Shown piece by piece: positions 1 through 8,703 of a DNA stretch of 16,636 nt. Made by a program: the position numbers and the translations under genes. The stretch is from Ignavibacteria bacterium. GTDB taxonomy: Bacteria > Bacteroidota > Ignavibacteria > Tepidaquicellales > OLB5. The DNA is taken from the NCBI GenBank assembly GCA_026417195.1, contig JAOADS010000023.1, forward strand, positions 1 to 16,636. Direction: 5' to 3'. Each line of letters starts with the position of its first letter. Positions within the stretch are counted from its first letter, which is position 1. The notes below the pieces were generated by a model. The model was not told where the DNA came from. It was given only the letters and a program-made list of their open reading frames with translations, and ran no database searches.

Positions 1-2279
1 GTCAGGTATTGGGAACGGTAATTCTGGACTATGTTCTGCTGGACCTGGTCAAAGAAGACGTTTTCTTTTCTGAAGTCAGTAAAGAAGTAACCGTCCTGAG
101 GAGTTTTTGAATAAGACGCAGGGGTTTCCATGAAATTTCTCCACATTCTGTCCGGATTTAATCTGAACTGGGCAGGTGAGCCAGACTTAAACGGAACTAT
201 TCTCTTGCCCATACCTTCCTGAACAAGATATTCATCAAGTCCGATGAAGTTGTCTTCGGATACAGTAGCTGAGAAATAAATAGGTCTCTGCCAGTTGTTG
301 GTTTTAATTATATCGTATATCATCTGATCCTGAACCTTTACAGCTTTGATGTTACCGGATGCAAATGTAGCCGGCATTCTCCATGTTAACTTATCAGGGG
401 TCTGTCCCTTGACTCTTAGGCTGTCCGGATATGCTTCGGGCGGAACGTTCACGGTAACATTTCTGAAATCTCCCCATTGGATAGGTGATATTTTATCAAT
501 TTCCGAATCAGTGAAACTTATGGGAACTTTAAGTGCACCGTAAGGCATCTGATTCTTCATTTCTTTTATGTACCAATTGGTATTTAGCAGACTGAGATTC
601 ACTACTCTCACATCGGTTCTGATTCCTTCAACTGCCTGGAGATACCACAGAGGGAATGTATCGTTATCGCCGTTTGTGAAGAGTATCGCGTCTTTATCTA
701 ATCCCTGAAGCAGATTGTATGCATATTCAAATGGTACATAGTTATCATTTCTGTTGTTCGGGAAGAAGTTTACCCTGAACATGTTAAGCGGGATAAAGAC
801 TATACAAAACACGATAACACCTGCTGAGAGAATTTTTACTGTCTGCGAATTTTTAACAGTTTCCCGAATGAGTTCAAATATTCCCATAATTCCAATACCT
901 ATCCATAAAGAGTAAACAAAGAAAGCACCCGTGTAAAAATAATCTCTTTCCCTTGGCTGCGGGTCCTGTTGTCTCTGAAATAGTGCAGTAAGGACTCCCA
1001 TAAGCAGAAACATCCACAGAAAGCTTAAGCCAAGTTTCCAGTCTTTCCTGAAATGATAGAACAAACCAAATAATCCTATAAGGAAGGGTATTCCGTAAAG
1101 TTTACTCCAGTCAATTCCCATATCCTGATCGTATCCGGCACGCCCAATGTATTGCCAGCCGAGGTAACGGTTAAACATATGATTTATCTGCCAGCGCCAC
1201 ATAAAGTCAAGATCTGAGCTGTAGTTTGTCCAGGTTCTTCTGTGTATAGGTTCCTGTGAGTAGCGCCTTGGCCAGAAAGGTGCATCACCGTATTGTTCAC
1301 GGCTGAGATATGAAACAAGAGTAGGGAGATCCCTCGGATCGTTTTCGTTGATTGGGAGGTTATCAACTCTTGCTCTTAGAATAACACTTGTATAAATTGA
1401 ATATCCGAGTATTACCAAAAAGAGTGAGGCGAATACAAGCGCATGAGCCTGTCTTTTGTTTTTGTATGCCCAGTAAACTCCATATGCAAGTGCCGGAACG
1501 ATGGCAGCGGTAATGAATGTGACAAAAGAGGAGTCTTCAATTTTAAGAGCCTTTATGTCTCCGCCAAGCCAGCTGGGAAACCAGATGACAATAACAGGAT
1601 ATACGATAATGAATGATATAACTGTAATTGCGAATGCAATGAAGAAAGTTTTCCTTTCATATCTGTATTTTCTGAAGTAATAAATCAGCCCCGCAACTAA
1701 AATAACCTGAACAACAAGTAAATGTATGCCTAACGATAAACCTACAATAAAGGCAATTAACATTAAATATCTTTCATTTCCTTTCTCATCTGCCTTTTCC
1801 CACCAGTACATAAGAAGCCAAACACAAAGGGCAACTAACATAGTGCCAAGGGCATAGACTTCTGATTCATTTGCATTGAACCACTGAGAGTCACTGAATG
1901 TCAGGGATAATGCTCCGATCGCAGATGCTGAATAAACCATAATTGCATCCCATTTTTCTCTGATCTCACCTTTCCATGCCTTAATTACAGATACCGTAAC
2001 AAGATACAGAAAAAAGGCTGTGAAAGCTGAACTTATAGCTGCAAGTGCATTCATTCTTATAGCGGCGTTTGAACCTATCGGAAGCATGGTTGCAATCTTT
2101 CCAAGCAGAACCCAGAGAGGAGCTCCAGGCGGATGAGGAACAGACAGAGTGTAGGCACATGCGATAAATTCTCCGCAGTCCCAGAAGGAAAGGGTTTTCT
2201 GCATAGTGTATAAATATGTTATTGCAGAAACTAAAAAGACCGCACCTGCAAATATGTAATTCAGCTTTTTATTATCCAT
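1..2279 (-). CDS. DUF2723 (TMEM260-like) GT-C membrane protein, 3' end outside window
   Basis: Reading on the minus strand from ATG at 2279-2277 gives about 759 residues with no stop before the window edge, so the C-terminus is missing. An N-terminal membrane segment (residues 8-25) is followed by SFWDCGEF (D34, E37) and PHPPGAPLW (48-56), the hallmark first-loop motif of the DUF2723 family. Many hydrophobic segments follow, then a soluble domain (for example the stretch WQRPIYFSATVSEDN, encoded near 255-300). Members of this family in Bacteroidota are usually around 1000 residues, so roughly 200-250 residues lie outside. The family is related to GT-C glycosyltransferases, and human TMEM260 is a protein O-mannosyltransferase; the acidic D/E pair fits a GT-C catalytic loop. 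The donor and acceptor here are unknown. The gene is divergent from a second family member at 2492 and has a good promoter upstream. Identification is confident; the biochemical role is inferred. Confidence 0.9.
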   Translation of the reverse strand, partial: MDNKKLNYIFAGAVFLVSAITYLYTMQKTLSFWDCGEFIACAYTLSVPHPPGAPLWVLLGKIATMLPIGSNAAIRMNALAAISSAFTAFFLYLVTVSVIKAWKGEIREKWDAIMVYSASAIGALSLTFSDSQWFNANESEVYALGTMLVALCVWLLMYWWEKADEKGNERYLMLIAFIVGLSLGIHLLVVQVILVAGLIYYFRKYRYERKTFFIAFAITVISFIIVYPVIVIWFPSWLGGDIKALKIEDSSFVTFITAAIVPALAYGVYWAYKNKRQAHALVFASLFLVILGYSIYTSVILRARVDNLPINENDPRDLPTLVSYLSREQYGDAPFWPRRYSQEPIHRRTWTNYSSDLDFMWRWQINHMFNRYLGWQYIGRAGYDQDMGIDWSKLYGIPFLIGLFGLFYHFRKDWKLGLSFLWMFLLMGVLTALFQRQQDPQPRERDYFYTGAFFVYSLWIGIGIMGIFELIRETVKNSQTVKILSAGVIVFCIVFIPLNMFRVNFFPNNRNDNYVPFEYAYNLLQGLDKDAILFTNGDNDTFPLWYLQAVEGIRTDVRVVNLSLLNTNWYIKEMKNQMPYGALKVPISFTDSEIDKISPIQWGDFRNVTVNVPPEAYPDSLRVKGQTPDKLTWRMPATFASGNIKAVKVQDQMIYDIIKTNNWQRPIYFSATVSEDNFIGLDEYLVQEGMGKRIVPFKSGSPAQFRLNPDRMWRNFMETPASYSKTPQDGYFFTDFRKENVFFDQVQQNIVQNYRSQYL

Positions 2280-2316
2280 TCGGTAACTATGTAATAGGTT
2301 TTAAAAACAAAGATAG

Positions 2317-2347
2317 CAAATATATTTATACACTGAATGAGTTTCAA
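2317..2347 (-). promoter_or_regulatory. Bacteroidota-type promoter of the large DUF2723 gene
   Basis: On the minus strand TTG (2347-2345) is followed after 20 nt by TATATTTG (2324-2317). This matches the TTG-N17-23-TAnnTTTG form described for Flavobacterium and Bacteroides vegetative promoters. A second -7 match, TATCTTTG, lies directly downstream at 2315-2308 but has no well-spaced -33 partner. Initiation would leave a leader of roughly 30 nt before the ATG at 2279. No Shine-Dalgarno sequence is visible before the start. Confidence 0.6.
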
Positions 2348-2479
2348 TGAAAAAGGTTCTTAAAGGCAATTATCAGAAAAACGGTCTCAGCATAATCATT
2401 ACTACTAAAGCATTAGTGTTACTAAAATTCCATATTAAAATCCATTAAAATCTCGGTTTCGTATCAATAAATCAAAAAC

Positions 2480-2487
2480 TATATTTG
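2480..2487 (+). promoter_or_regulatory. -7 element TATATTTG just before the 2492 gene
   Basis: TATATTTG fits the TAnnTTTG consensus exactly. The upstream -33 region is weaker: TTTC at 2457-2460, 19 nt away. The element ends only 4 nt before the proposed TTG start at 2492, so a transcript from here would be leaderless or nearly so. The rest of the 2280-2491 intergenic region is AT-rich, and I see no other feature in it apart from the divergent promoter. Confidence 0.45.
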
Positions 2488-2491
2488 TGAG

Positions 2492-4555
2492 TTGCTGAAG
2501 AGGAACATTAATCATATAACAGCTTTACTGTGCGCTTCCCTGTCTTTTGTCGTCTATATCCTTACTTTAGCCCCTACGGTCTGGTTTATTGACAGCGGCG
2601 AGCTTTCCGCTGTTGCATCTACTTTAGGTATTGCCCATCCCACTGGTTATCCTCTTTTTACTATAGTTGGCCACATTTTTACATTACTTCCGTTTTCAGC
2701 AAGTGAGGTTTATAAGCTAAACCTGATGAGTGCTTTTTTCAGTTCACTTGCAGTTTTTATGTTTTATCATCTTGTTTATTTCATAATACAACGGATCGAT
2801 TCAGAGTTGACTGAAAAAAGAAAACATAAGTCAACTAACTCTTATGTTTTAAAGATAACGGCTGCATCTTCTTCTCTGATACTTGCATGGTCTCTTACTT
2901 TCTGGAATTCTGCAAATTCCGTAGAAGTTTATCCGATGCATAGTTTCTTTATAATTACATTAAGTTATGTTTTCCTCAGGGCAATATTTTATGATGAAGA
3001 TAATCATTTTTCAGAGCCTAAAAATAAATTTTACATAATTTTTGCTTTCCTGTTGGGATTGTCATTTACCAATCACCTTACAACCATATTACTGGCACCA
3101 GCCTGTCTTACTTTGTTTTTTGTTGCAAATTCAAATAACAGGAGAAGACTGTACAGATTACTTGGTTTGATGACAATTTGTTTTATTGCCGGTCTTTCTG
3201 TTTATATCTACTTACCTCTACGTATGCAGGCTTCACCGGATTTTATGTGGGGCAGTCCGCATAACCTTGAGAGATTTATATGGCATGTTACAGGGAAACA
3301 GTTTTCAGTTTGGATATTCAGTGCAAAAGGGTCAATTACAGCTTTTCTGATCCTTATGGCTTCAGTCTGCGGATTGAGTGTTTATGGCTTGCTTCGGAAG
3401 AATAAATCAGGTGAATATATTCACTTTCTGTTTTTCATTGTAATCTGTGTTGTAGGGTATTTTGTTATATCTTCTTCAGACCCTATAGTTAAAACTCAGC
3501 TTGTAAAGTTTACTTCTTCCTTATGGGGGCAGTTTGGCGCAGCTGTAATTTTGATTTCAGTTCCGGGTATATATCACCTGTCAAGGAATAATCGGAAGAT
3601 ATATTATTTTACTGTTCTTACTTTCTTCGGATGTGTATTTTATTCAATTAACTATGATATTCATGACATTTACTCTTATTTCCTTCTTGCATACATTACC
3701 ATTGCTGTCTGGATATCCTGCGGTTTACTTTATATCAGCCGTTGGATAAGCGAGGCTCTTAAATCACAAGGTTTCGGATATCTGTTGCTTATAATACTTA
3801 TATCCTTACCTGTAATTCCCCTTCTAACTAATTACAGTGAAAATGATGAAAGCAAAAATTACTATGTGGAAGAAATGACAATGAATATTTTCAAAAACAT
3901 TGAACCGGGAGGCATTGTATTGTCGTCTCAATGGGATTTCTGGCTTTCGGCAAGCTGGTATTATAACTTTGTGAAAAATATAAGAAAAGATATAGTTGTA
4001 ATTGACAAAGAATTATTAAGAAGAAGCTGGTATTTTATGTATCTTGAGAAACATTATCCGGAAATTTATAATAACTCCAGAAAAGAAATAGAAGCATTTC
4101 TCGCAGAACTTTATAAATTTGAACACGGAATACCATACAGCACGCCATATATAATTCAGTTATTTGAAGACCTGCTGACCAGTTTCGTGAAAAATAATCC
4201 TGAGAGAAAGTTCTATGTGAGCTGGGAAATAGAGCAGAATAAAAATGAACCTTTTGCAAGAGATTACACCAGAATACCGGACGGTTTACTGTTCAGGCTT
4301 GTTCATAAGGATTCATTGGTTAATGGTTTTGTAGATGATTACAAGATTTACGATTTCGGTTTTACTCCGGTTACAAAGAAAGATTATTATCACGAGACTC
4401 TTATGAAAAATTACAGTATGATGTTAACTGCTTCGGCAAACTATCTTGCATCAAACGGAAGAACTGATGATGCAAGGTTTTATATTAATCTTGCCCTGAA
4501 GGCTTTGCCTGAATATGCTCCAGCACATGATATAAAAAAGAAATACGGTCTCTGA
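2492..4555 (+). CDS. Smaller DUF2723 (TMEM260-like) GT-C membrane protein
   Basis: A 687-residue polytopic membrane protein. After an N-terminal hydrophobic segment comes WFIDSGEL (D34, E37) and AHPTGYPLF (48-56), the DUF2723 signature. Multiple membrane spans reach to about residue 445. A soluble region follows, ending in one TPR-like helix pair (about 640-680). The start is TTG at 2492: the frame is closed by TAA at 2468, and the next in-frame ATG lies inside the signature region. With the TTG start, D34, E37, H49 and P50 fall at the same residue numbers as in the divergent paralogue, which supports the choice. The stop abuts the ATG of the Omp85 gene (TGAATG). A GT-C glycosyltransferase-like role in the inner membrane is likely by family; the substrate is unknown. 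Confidence 0.88.
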   Translation: MLKRNINHITALLCASLSFVVYILTLAPTVWFIDSGELSAVASTLGIAHPTGYPLFTIVGHIFTLLPFSASEVYKLNLMSAFFSSLAVFMFYHLVYFIIQRIDSELTEKRKHKSTNSYVLKITAASSSLILAWSLTFWNSANSVEVYPMHSFFIITLSYVFLRAIFYDEDNHFSEPKNKFYIIFAFLLGLSFTNHLTTILLAPACLTLFFVANSNNRRRLYRLLGLMTICFIAGLSVYIYLPLRMQASPDFMWGSPHNLERFIWHVTGKQFSVWIFSAKGSITAFLILMASVCGLSVYGLLRKNKSGEYIHFLFFIVICVVGYFVISSSDPIVKTQLVKFTSSLWGQFGAAVILISVPGIYHLSRNNRKIYYFTVLTFFGCVFYSINYDIHDIYSYFLLAYITIAVWISCGLLYISRWISEALKSQGFGYLLLIILISLPVIPLLTNYSENDESKNYYVEEMTMNIFKNIEPGGIVLSSQWDFWLSASWYYNFVKNIRKDIVVIDKELLRRSWYFMYLEKHYPEIYNNSRKEIEAFLAELYKFEHGIPYSTPYIIQLFEDLLTSFVKNNPERKFYVSWEIEQNKNEPFARDYTRIPDGLLFRLVHKDSLVNGFVDDYKIYDFGFTPVTKKDYYHETLMKNYSMMLTASANYLASNGRTDDARFYINLALKALPEYAPAHDIKKKYGL

Positions 4556-5950
4556 ATGATAATAGCACGGTATGGAATTATAATTTTTTTAAGTGTTTCA
4601 TATAGCTTTAGTCAGACTGATTCACTTCAGGAATATGCTAAAGTACTTGATTCACTCAAACTGAAAGTAAGTCGTGTTATAATAACCGGTAATGAGGTTA
4701 CCAGAGATGAAGTTATACTCAGGGAAATGAAACTCGTTCCGGGTGCTTTGCTTACAATGCATAATTACTTAAGGGATTTCCGTAAGCTTTATAACCTTCG
4801 GTTGTTTAACCGTGTTGACATAATACCTATACCTGAAAATAATAAAAGAGTTATAATAAATGTAAATGTCAATGAAAGATGGTATATTTTTCCTTTACCT
4901 GATGCCGGTATGGAAAACGGAGAATGGAAAAAAGTCTGGCTATCTCTTGGCATTTTGTGGGACAATATGAGAGGAATGAATGAAAGTTTATTTGCAGGTT
5001 TCAGGGTTTTTTATAATCCATGGATAAAATTCAAATATGAGATTCCATGGATCGGCAGAAGACTTAAGCTCTTTTCTTCATTTGAGGCTTCATGGTCAAG
5101 AAACCGTAATAAAAGCATTGAACTATCCGGAGCTTCCTCAAACGAGATAAATTACAACAATCAGGGATATGATAATACTATATACAGAATTTCCCTTAAA
5201 CTAGGGAAGAAATTTTCTGATGATATCTCTGTTTACACTGAGTCACGCTTTAATCTTATGAGAGTCAGTGAATATAAATCCGGCAGGACAATGTCTCCTG
5301 ACGGACGAGATATATGGCTGTCATTAGGACTAGGATTTTCATACGATTCGAGAAATTTCTTTGACTATACAACTAAAGGATACTATATTAACACTTCTTA
5401 TTATCGTTCCGGATTTGGTGACGTAGAGGTTAACTTTGGAAGATTTAATATTGAAAGCAGAATGTATCTGCCAGTTTATTTAACAGGTAAATATTTTCTG
5501 ACTTTTGCTTCCAAATTTTACAATTCACTTGCTATAGGTCCACAGATACCGGCATATCAACGGGAATTCCTGGGATATTCAGATCATTTTGTGAGAGGAT
5601 GGAGCAAATTTGCATTTGAAGGAGATAATTCCTTAACCCTGTATAACGAACTTCGCATACCTGTTATTTCCCCCAAATATCTCAGAGGTAGAGATTTACC
5701 TTTGATAAGAGATATATTGATTGCAAAAGATCTTGATTACAGATATGGTTTATATTTAAGTCTTATTTATGACCTCGGAACAGTCTGGATGAAAAGTGAA
5801 AGCATTTTCAGAAAGAAGTTCATGCAGGGCGCCGGAATGGGAATAAATTTTCTTGCACCGTTTAATTATGTTTTAAGGTTAGACTGGGTATTCAGGTTAG
5901 GAAGACCTGTGGTCGGGGAAATCGGTGTTGCACTGAGAGCTAAATTTTAA
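4556..5950 (+). CDS. Single-POTRA Omp85 (BamA/TamA-like) outer-membrane protein
   Basis: 464 residues. Residues 1-20 look like a signal peptide ending in YSFSQ. One POTRA domain spans about 37-108 (VSRVIITGNEVTRDEVI at its start, LYNLRLFNRVDI in its second half). The rest (about 110-464) is an amphipathic beta-barrel rich in aromatic residues. DHFVRGW (343-349) matches the conserved (V/I)RG(F/Y/W) motif of the Omp85 lid loop, and the chain ends in Phe as barrel proteins usually do. Canonical BamA has five POTRA domains and about 800 residues, and TamA has three, so this is a short Omp85 relative rather than the main BamA. Its ATG directly follows the upstream stop, implying translational coupling with the DUF2723 gene. 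A role in insertion or secretion of specific envelope proteins is inferred. Confidence 0.85.
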   Translation: MIIARYGIIIFLSVSYSFSQTDSLQEYAKVLDSLKLKVSRVIITGNEVTRDEVILREMKLVPGALLTMHNYLRDFRKLYNLRLFNRVDIIPIPENNKRVIINVNVNERWYIFPLPDAGMENGEWKKVWLSLGILWDNMRGMNESLFAGFRVFYNPWIKFKYEIPWIGRRLKLFSSFEASWSRNRNKSIELSGASSNEINYNNQGYDNTIYRISLKLGKKFSDDISVYTESRFNLMRVSEYKSGRTMSPDGRDIWLSLGLGFSYDSRNFFDYTTKGYYINTSYYRSGFGDVEVNFGRFNIESRMYLPVYLTGKYFLTFASKFYNSLAIGPQIPAYQREFLGYSDHFVRGWSKFAFEGDNSLTLYNELRIPVISPKYLRGRDLPLIRDILIAKDLDYRYGLYLSLIYDLGTVWMKSESIFRKKFMQGAGMGINFLAPFNYVLRLDWVFRLGRPVVGEIGVALRAKF

Positions 5951-5954
5951 AATT

Positions 5955-6644
5955 ATGGAATATATATTTACACCTAAACAATACATTTCAGCTTCTTCTC
6001 TTACAATAACGGATGAAGAAGCAAGACATTTACTTAGAGTTTTAAGGAAGAAAAAAGGAGAGAAAATATTTGTAACAGACGGAGAGAGAAACGTTTACGA
6101 ATGTGAAATTGAGAATATTAGCAGGGATATGGCTGAATGTAATATAATGTCAAGTTACTTTAATTTAAACGAACCAACATCTAAGGTTTATTTATTCTTA
6201 GCGATCTTAAAAAATCATGACAGGTTTGAATATGCAATTGAGAAATCTGTTGAGTTAGGAGTTTTTGAAATTATTCCCCTGATAACAGAAAGAGTTTTAA
6301 ATAAAACTTCAGACAAGAAAGAAAGGTGGCAGAAGATAGCTCTTTCGGCTATGAAACAATCGTGCAGGTGCTATCTTCCTGAAGTGAGAGAGCCTTACGA
6401 CTTCACAGGGGCTGTTGCTTCTTCGGAAGGTGTGAGATTAATTGCTCACGAAAAAGAGGATAAGAAGTTGGAAAACAAAAATTATGAGAATGTTTCTTTA
6501 TTCATAGGTCCGGAGGGAGGTTTTACTGAAAAGGAAATAAAATATGCTCAAGAAACAGGGTTCATAGTCTTTGGACTAGGGAAAAGAAAATTCAGAAGTG
6601 AGACTGCTGCTGTTGCATCCCTTGCAAAGTTACTTGTTGAATGA
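5955..6644 (+). CDS. rsmE: 16S rRNA (uracil-1498-N3)-methyltransferase RsmE
   Basis: 229 residues, close to the usual 230-250 for the family. RsmE transfers a methyl group from S-adenosylmethionine to N3 of U1498 in helix 44 of 16S rRNA. The N-terminal PUA-like part carries ITDEEARHLLRVLRKKKGE (18-36), typical of the family. The SPOUT domain shows LGVFEIIPLITERV (101-114), AMKQSCR (132-138), the knot motif FIGPEGGFTEKE (183-194) and LGKRKFRSETAAVA (208-221), matching the family's LG.RILR.ETA signature. It starts 4 nt after the Omp85 stop and is followed after 30 nt by the channel gene, so it probably shares their transcript. There is no obvious functional tie to its neighbours. Confidence 0.95.
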   Translation: MEYIFTPKQYISASSLTITDEEARHLLRVLRKKKGEKIFVTDGERNVYECEIENISRDMAECNIMSSYFNLNEPTSKVYLFLAILKNHDRFEYAIEKSVELGVFEIIPLITERVLNKTSDKKERWQKIALSAMKQSCRCYLPEVREPYDFTGAVASSEGVRLIAHEKEDKKLENKNYENVSLFIGPEGGFTEKEIKYAQETGFIVFGLGKRKFRSETAAVASLAKLLVE

Positions 6645-6674
6645 AACTGATTTTTAAAAAAATATTTTAAAGTC

Positions 6675-7598
6675 ATGGTTGAACTCTGCAGAAAAATATC
6701 TGAATCAAAATGGTTTCCTAATTTCATTATAGGAGTCATTTTCCTTGCAGGTATAGTAGTTGGTCTTCAGACCGATTCATATATTCAACAACACTACGGA
6801 GAAATCCTGATTATACTTGATAACGTTATACTTTACATTTTTGTTTTTGAGATTGTTATTAAAATGATTGCAAAAAGTCCGAGACCATGGGAGTTTTTCA
6901 AAGATGGCTGGAACGTATTTGATTTCATAATTGTGGCTGTATGTTTTCTCCCATTTGGGGGACCTTATGTAGCTGTACTTCGTCTTGCCAGAATACTCAG
7001 GGTTCTTCGCCTTGTGTCAGCTTTGCCTAAACTTCAGGTGCTTGTCGGTGCACTTATAAAAAGTATTCCCTCAATGAGTTATGTCGGATTGCTTTTACTT
7101 CTGCTTTTTTACATCTATGCTGTTATGGGCACTTATCTGTTTGGACAGAATGATCCTCTCCACTTCGGCAGCATAGGAGCTTCTATGATGACATTGTTTG
7201 AAATCATTACACTGGAGGGGTGGATAGATGTATTTAATATTCAGGTGATGGGCTCAAATGTTTACACAGTTGAAGCTCTTGAATCAATGCAAAGAGTTCC
7301 TTCAGCTCATCCGGTTGCAGCACCTGTTTATTTTATAAGTTTTATACTTCTCGGTACGATGATTATGCTTAATCTTTTTATAGGTATCATCATAAACGGC
7401 ATGGAGGAAACTAACAGGGAAGAGACTATAAAAGAACTTGCCAAAATCCGTGAACAACTTCATGGAATAAGTCTTGAGGAGGAAATAAATCTCATTCAGC
7501 AGGATATAGAAAAAATAAATGAAAATCTGAAGTTATTGAGAAATAGGATTTCAGCAGAAAGTGGGGGAAAGAAGATTTCACAAACTGATGTTCATTAA
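6675..7598 (+). CDS. Bacterial voltage-gated cation channel (NaChBac-like) with TLEGW filter
   Basis: 307 residues with one six-helix ion-transport domain, so four subunits should form the channel. S1 lies at about 15-32 and S2 at about 46-66 (E59). S3 contains WNVFDFIIV (79-87, D83). S4 carries R103, R106, R109 and R112 at three-residue spacing. S5 spans about 134-156. The pore loop reads FEIITLEGWIDVF (175-187), and S6 is about 217-241, ending IGIIINGMEE. A charged, coiled-coil-like tail (about 245-292) fits the tetramerising tail of NaChBac-type channels. The NaChBac/NavMs filter is TLESW; here Ser is Gly, followed by I and D, resembling calcium-channel repeat I (MEGWTD). The segment between filter and S6 is about 17-18 residues longer than in NavMs. 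Channel identity is confident; ion selectivity is open. Confidence 0.92.
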   Translation: MVELCRKISESKWFPNFIIGVIFLAGIVVGLQTDSYIQQHYGEILIILDNVILYIFVFEIVIKMIAKSPRPWEFFKDGWNVFDFIIVAVCFLPFGGPYVAVLRLARILRVLRLVSALPKLQVLVGALIKSIPSMSYVGLLLLLLFYIYAVMGTYLFGQNDPLHFGSIGASMMTLFEIITLEGWIDVFNIQVMGSNVYTVEALESMQRVPSAHPVAAPVYFISFILLGTMIMLNLFIGIIINGMEETNREETIKELAKIREQLHGISLEEEINLIQQDIEKINENLKLLRNRISAESGGKKISQTDVH

Positions 7599-7687
7599 GG
7601 ATGAATATCTTCAGTTTCTGTGCATTGAAAGTTTCTGCCTTAAAGTATATATTGCCATTGGTTTATAAATAAAATGTTAGTTTATTT

Positions 7688-8695
7688 ATGCCTGAAATAC
7701 TTCTTGAAGTAAGGAATCTGAAAAAATATTTTCCCATTAAAAGAGGACTTTTTTCCAAAACTGTTGGATATGTCAAGGCTGTAGATGATGTTTCTTTTAC
7801 CATAAACAGGGGTGAAACTCTTGGGCTTGTGGGGGAATCCGGTTGTGGCAAGACAACCATAGGCAGAACCATATTAAGACTGATTGAACCTACAGAAGGA
7901 GAAGTAATATTTGAAGGTAAAGATATAACTAAGATGGATTCAAAAGAACTGAAGAAAATTAGGAAAGATATGCAGATAATTTTTCAGGATCCTTATTCAT
8001 CTCTTAATCCCAGAATGACTGTAGGTGGAATGTTGAAGGAGATACTTAAATATCACGAGATAGCTGAAGGTGAAGAGGCTGAAAAAAGAGTCAATGATTT
8101 GCTTGATAAAGTCGGGCTTTCAAAACTTCATGCAAGGAGATATCCTCATGAGTTTTCCGGGGGACAGAGACAAAGGATTGGAATTGCAAGGGCTCTTTCT
8201 GTTGAGCCTAAATTTATTGTCTGTGATGAACCGGTATCAGCTCTTGATGTCTCAATACAGTCTCAGATAATAAATCTACTTCAAGACCTTCAGAAGGATC
8301 TGGGTTTAACATATCTTTTTATATCACATGACCTTTCTGTTGTAGAACATATAAGTGACCGTGTTGCGGTTATGTACCTTGGTCAGATTGTTGAAATAGC
8401 TGATTGCGATGAACTTTATTCTGATACAAAACACCCGTATTCTGAAGCATTGCTTTCAGCTGTTCCGATTCCAGACCCGAGAAAGAAGCGTTCAAGGATT
8501 ATACTTACCGGTGATGTTCCTTCACCTGCAAATGTACCCACCGGATGCTACTTCCATCCAAGATGTCCGAAGATTAAAAAAGGTGAGTGTGAAAATATCA
8601 GACCGCAGCTTGCTTCACTTAATAATTCTACCCATTACGTAAAGTGTCTTCTTTATCCTGAAAGTTATCCTCACAGTGAAACCAAAGCTGCTTAG
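7688..8695 (+). CDS. Oligopeptide/dipeptide ABC transporter ATPase (OppF/DppF type)
   Basis: 335 residues, the normal length for OppF/DppF. The Walker A motif GESGCGKTT is at 49-57, the Q-loop glutamine at 100, the signature FSGGQ at 156-160, Walker B FIVCDE at 176-181 and the H-loop His at 214. The C-terminal oligo-HPY extension starts at HPYSEALLSAVP (249-260). It has four cysteines (287, 293, 301, 320) in the GCYFHPRCP...C...C arrangement seen in transporters whose ATPases bind an iron-sulfur cluster. No permease, partner ATPase (OppD) or binding protein is present nearby, so it must work with subunits encoded elsewhere. The 89-nt gap before it holds no convincing promoter; a weak TTG-N17-TAGTTTAT lies just before the ATG. 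OppF and DppF cannot be told apart from sequence alone. Confidence 0.93.
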   Translation: MPEILLEVRNLKKYFPIKRGLFSKTVGYVKAVDDVSFTINRGETLGLVGESGCGKTTIGRTILRLIEPTEGEVIFEGKDITKMDSKELKKIRKDMQIIFQDPYSSLNPRMTVGGMLKEILKYHEIAEGEEAEKRVNDLLDKVGLSKLHARRYPHEFSGGQRQRIGIARALSVEPKFIVCDEPVSALDVSIQSQIINLLQDLQKDLGLTYLFISHDLSVVEHISDRVAVMYLGQIVEIADCDELYSDTKHPYSEALLSAVPIPDPRKKRSRIILTGDVPSPANVPTGCYFHPRCPKIKKGECENIRPQLASLNNSTHYVKCLLYPESYPHSETKAA

Positions 8696-8703
8696 CTTGC
8701 CGA

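Noticed and set aside
346..543. 65-codon plus-strand open frame
   Set aside because: It lies antisense within the continuous DUF2723 reading frame and shows no domain-like pattern.
7651..7684. Promoter TTG-N17-TAGTTTAT before the ABC ATPase gene
   Set aside because: The -7 part misses the conserved TTTG, so it is noted only as weak in the gene entry.
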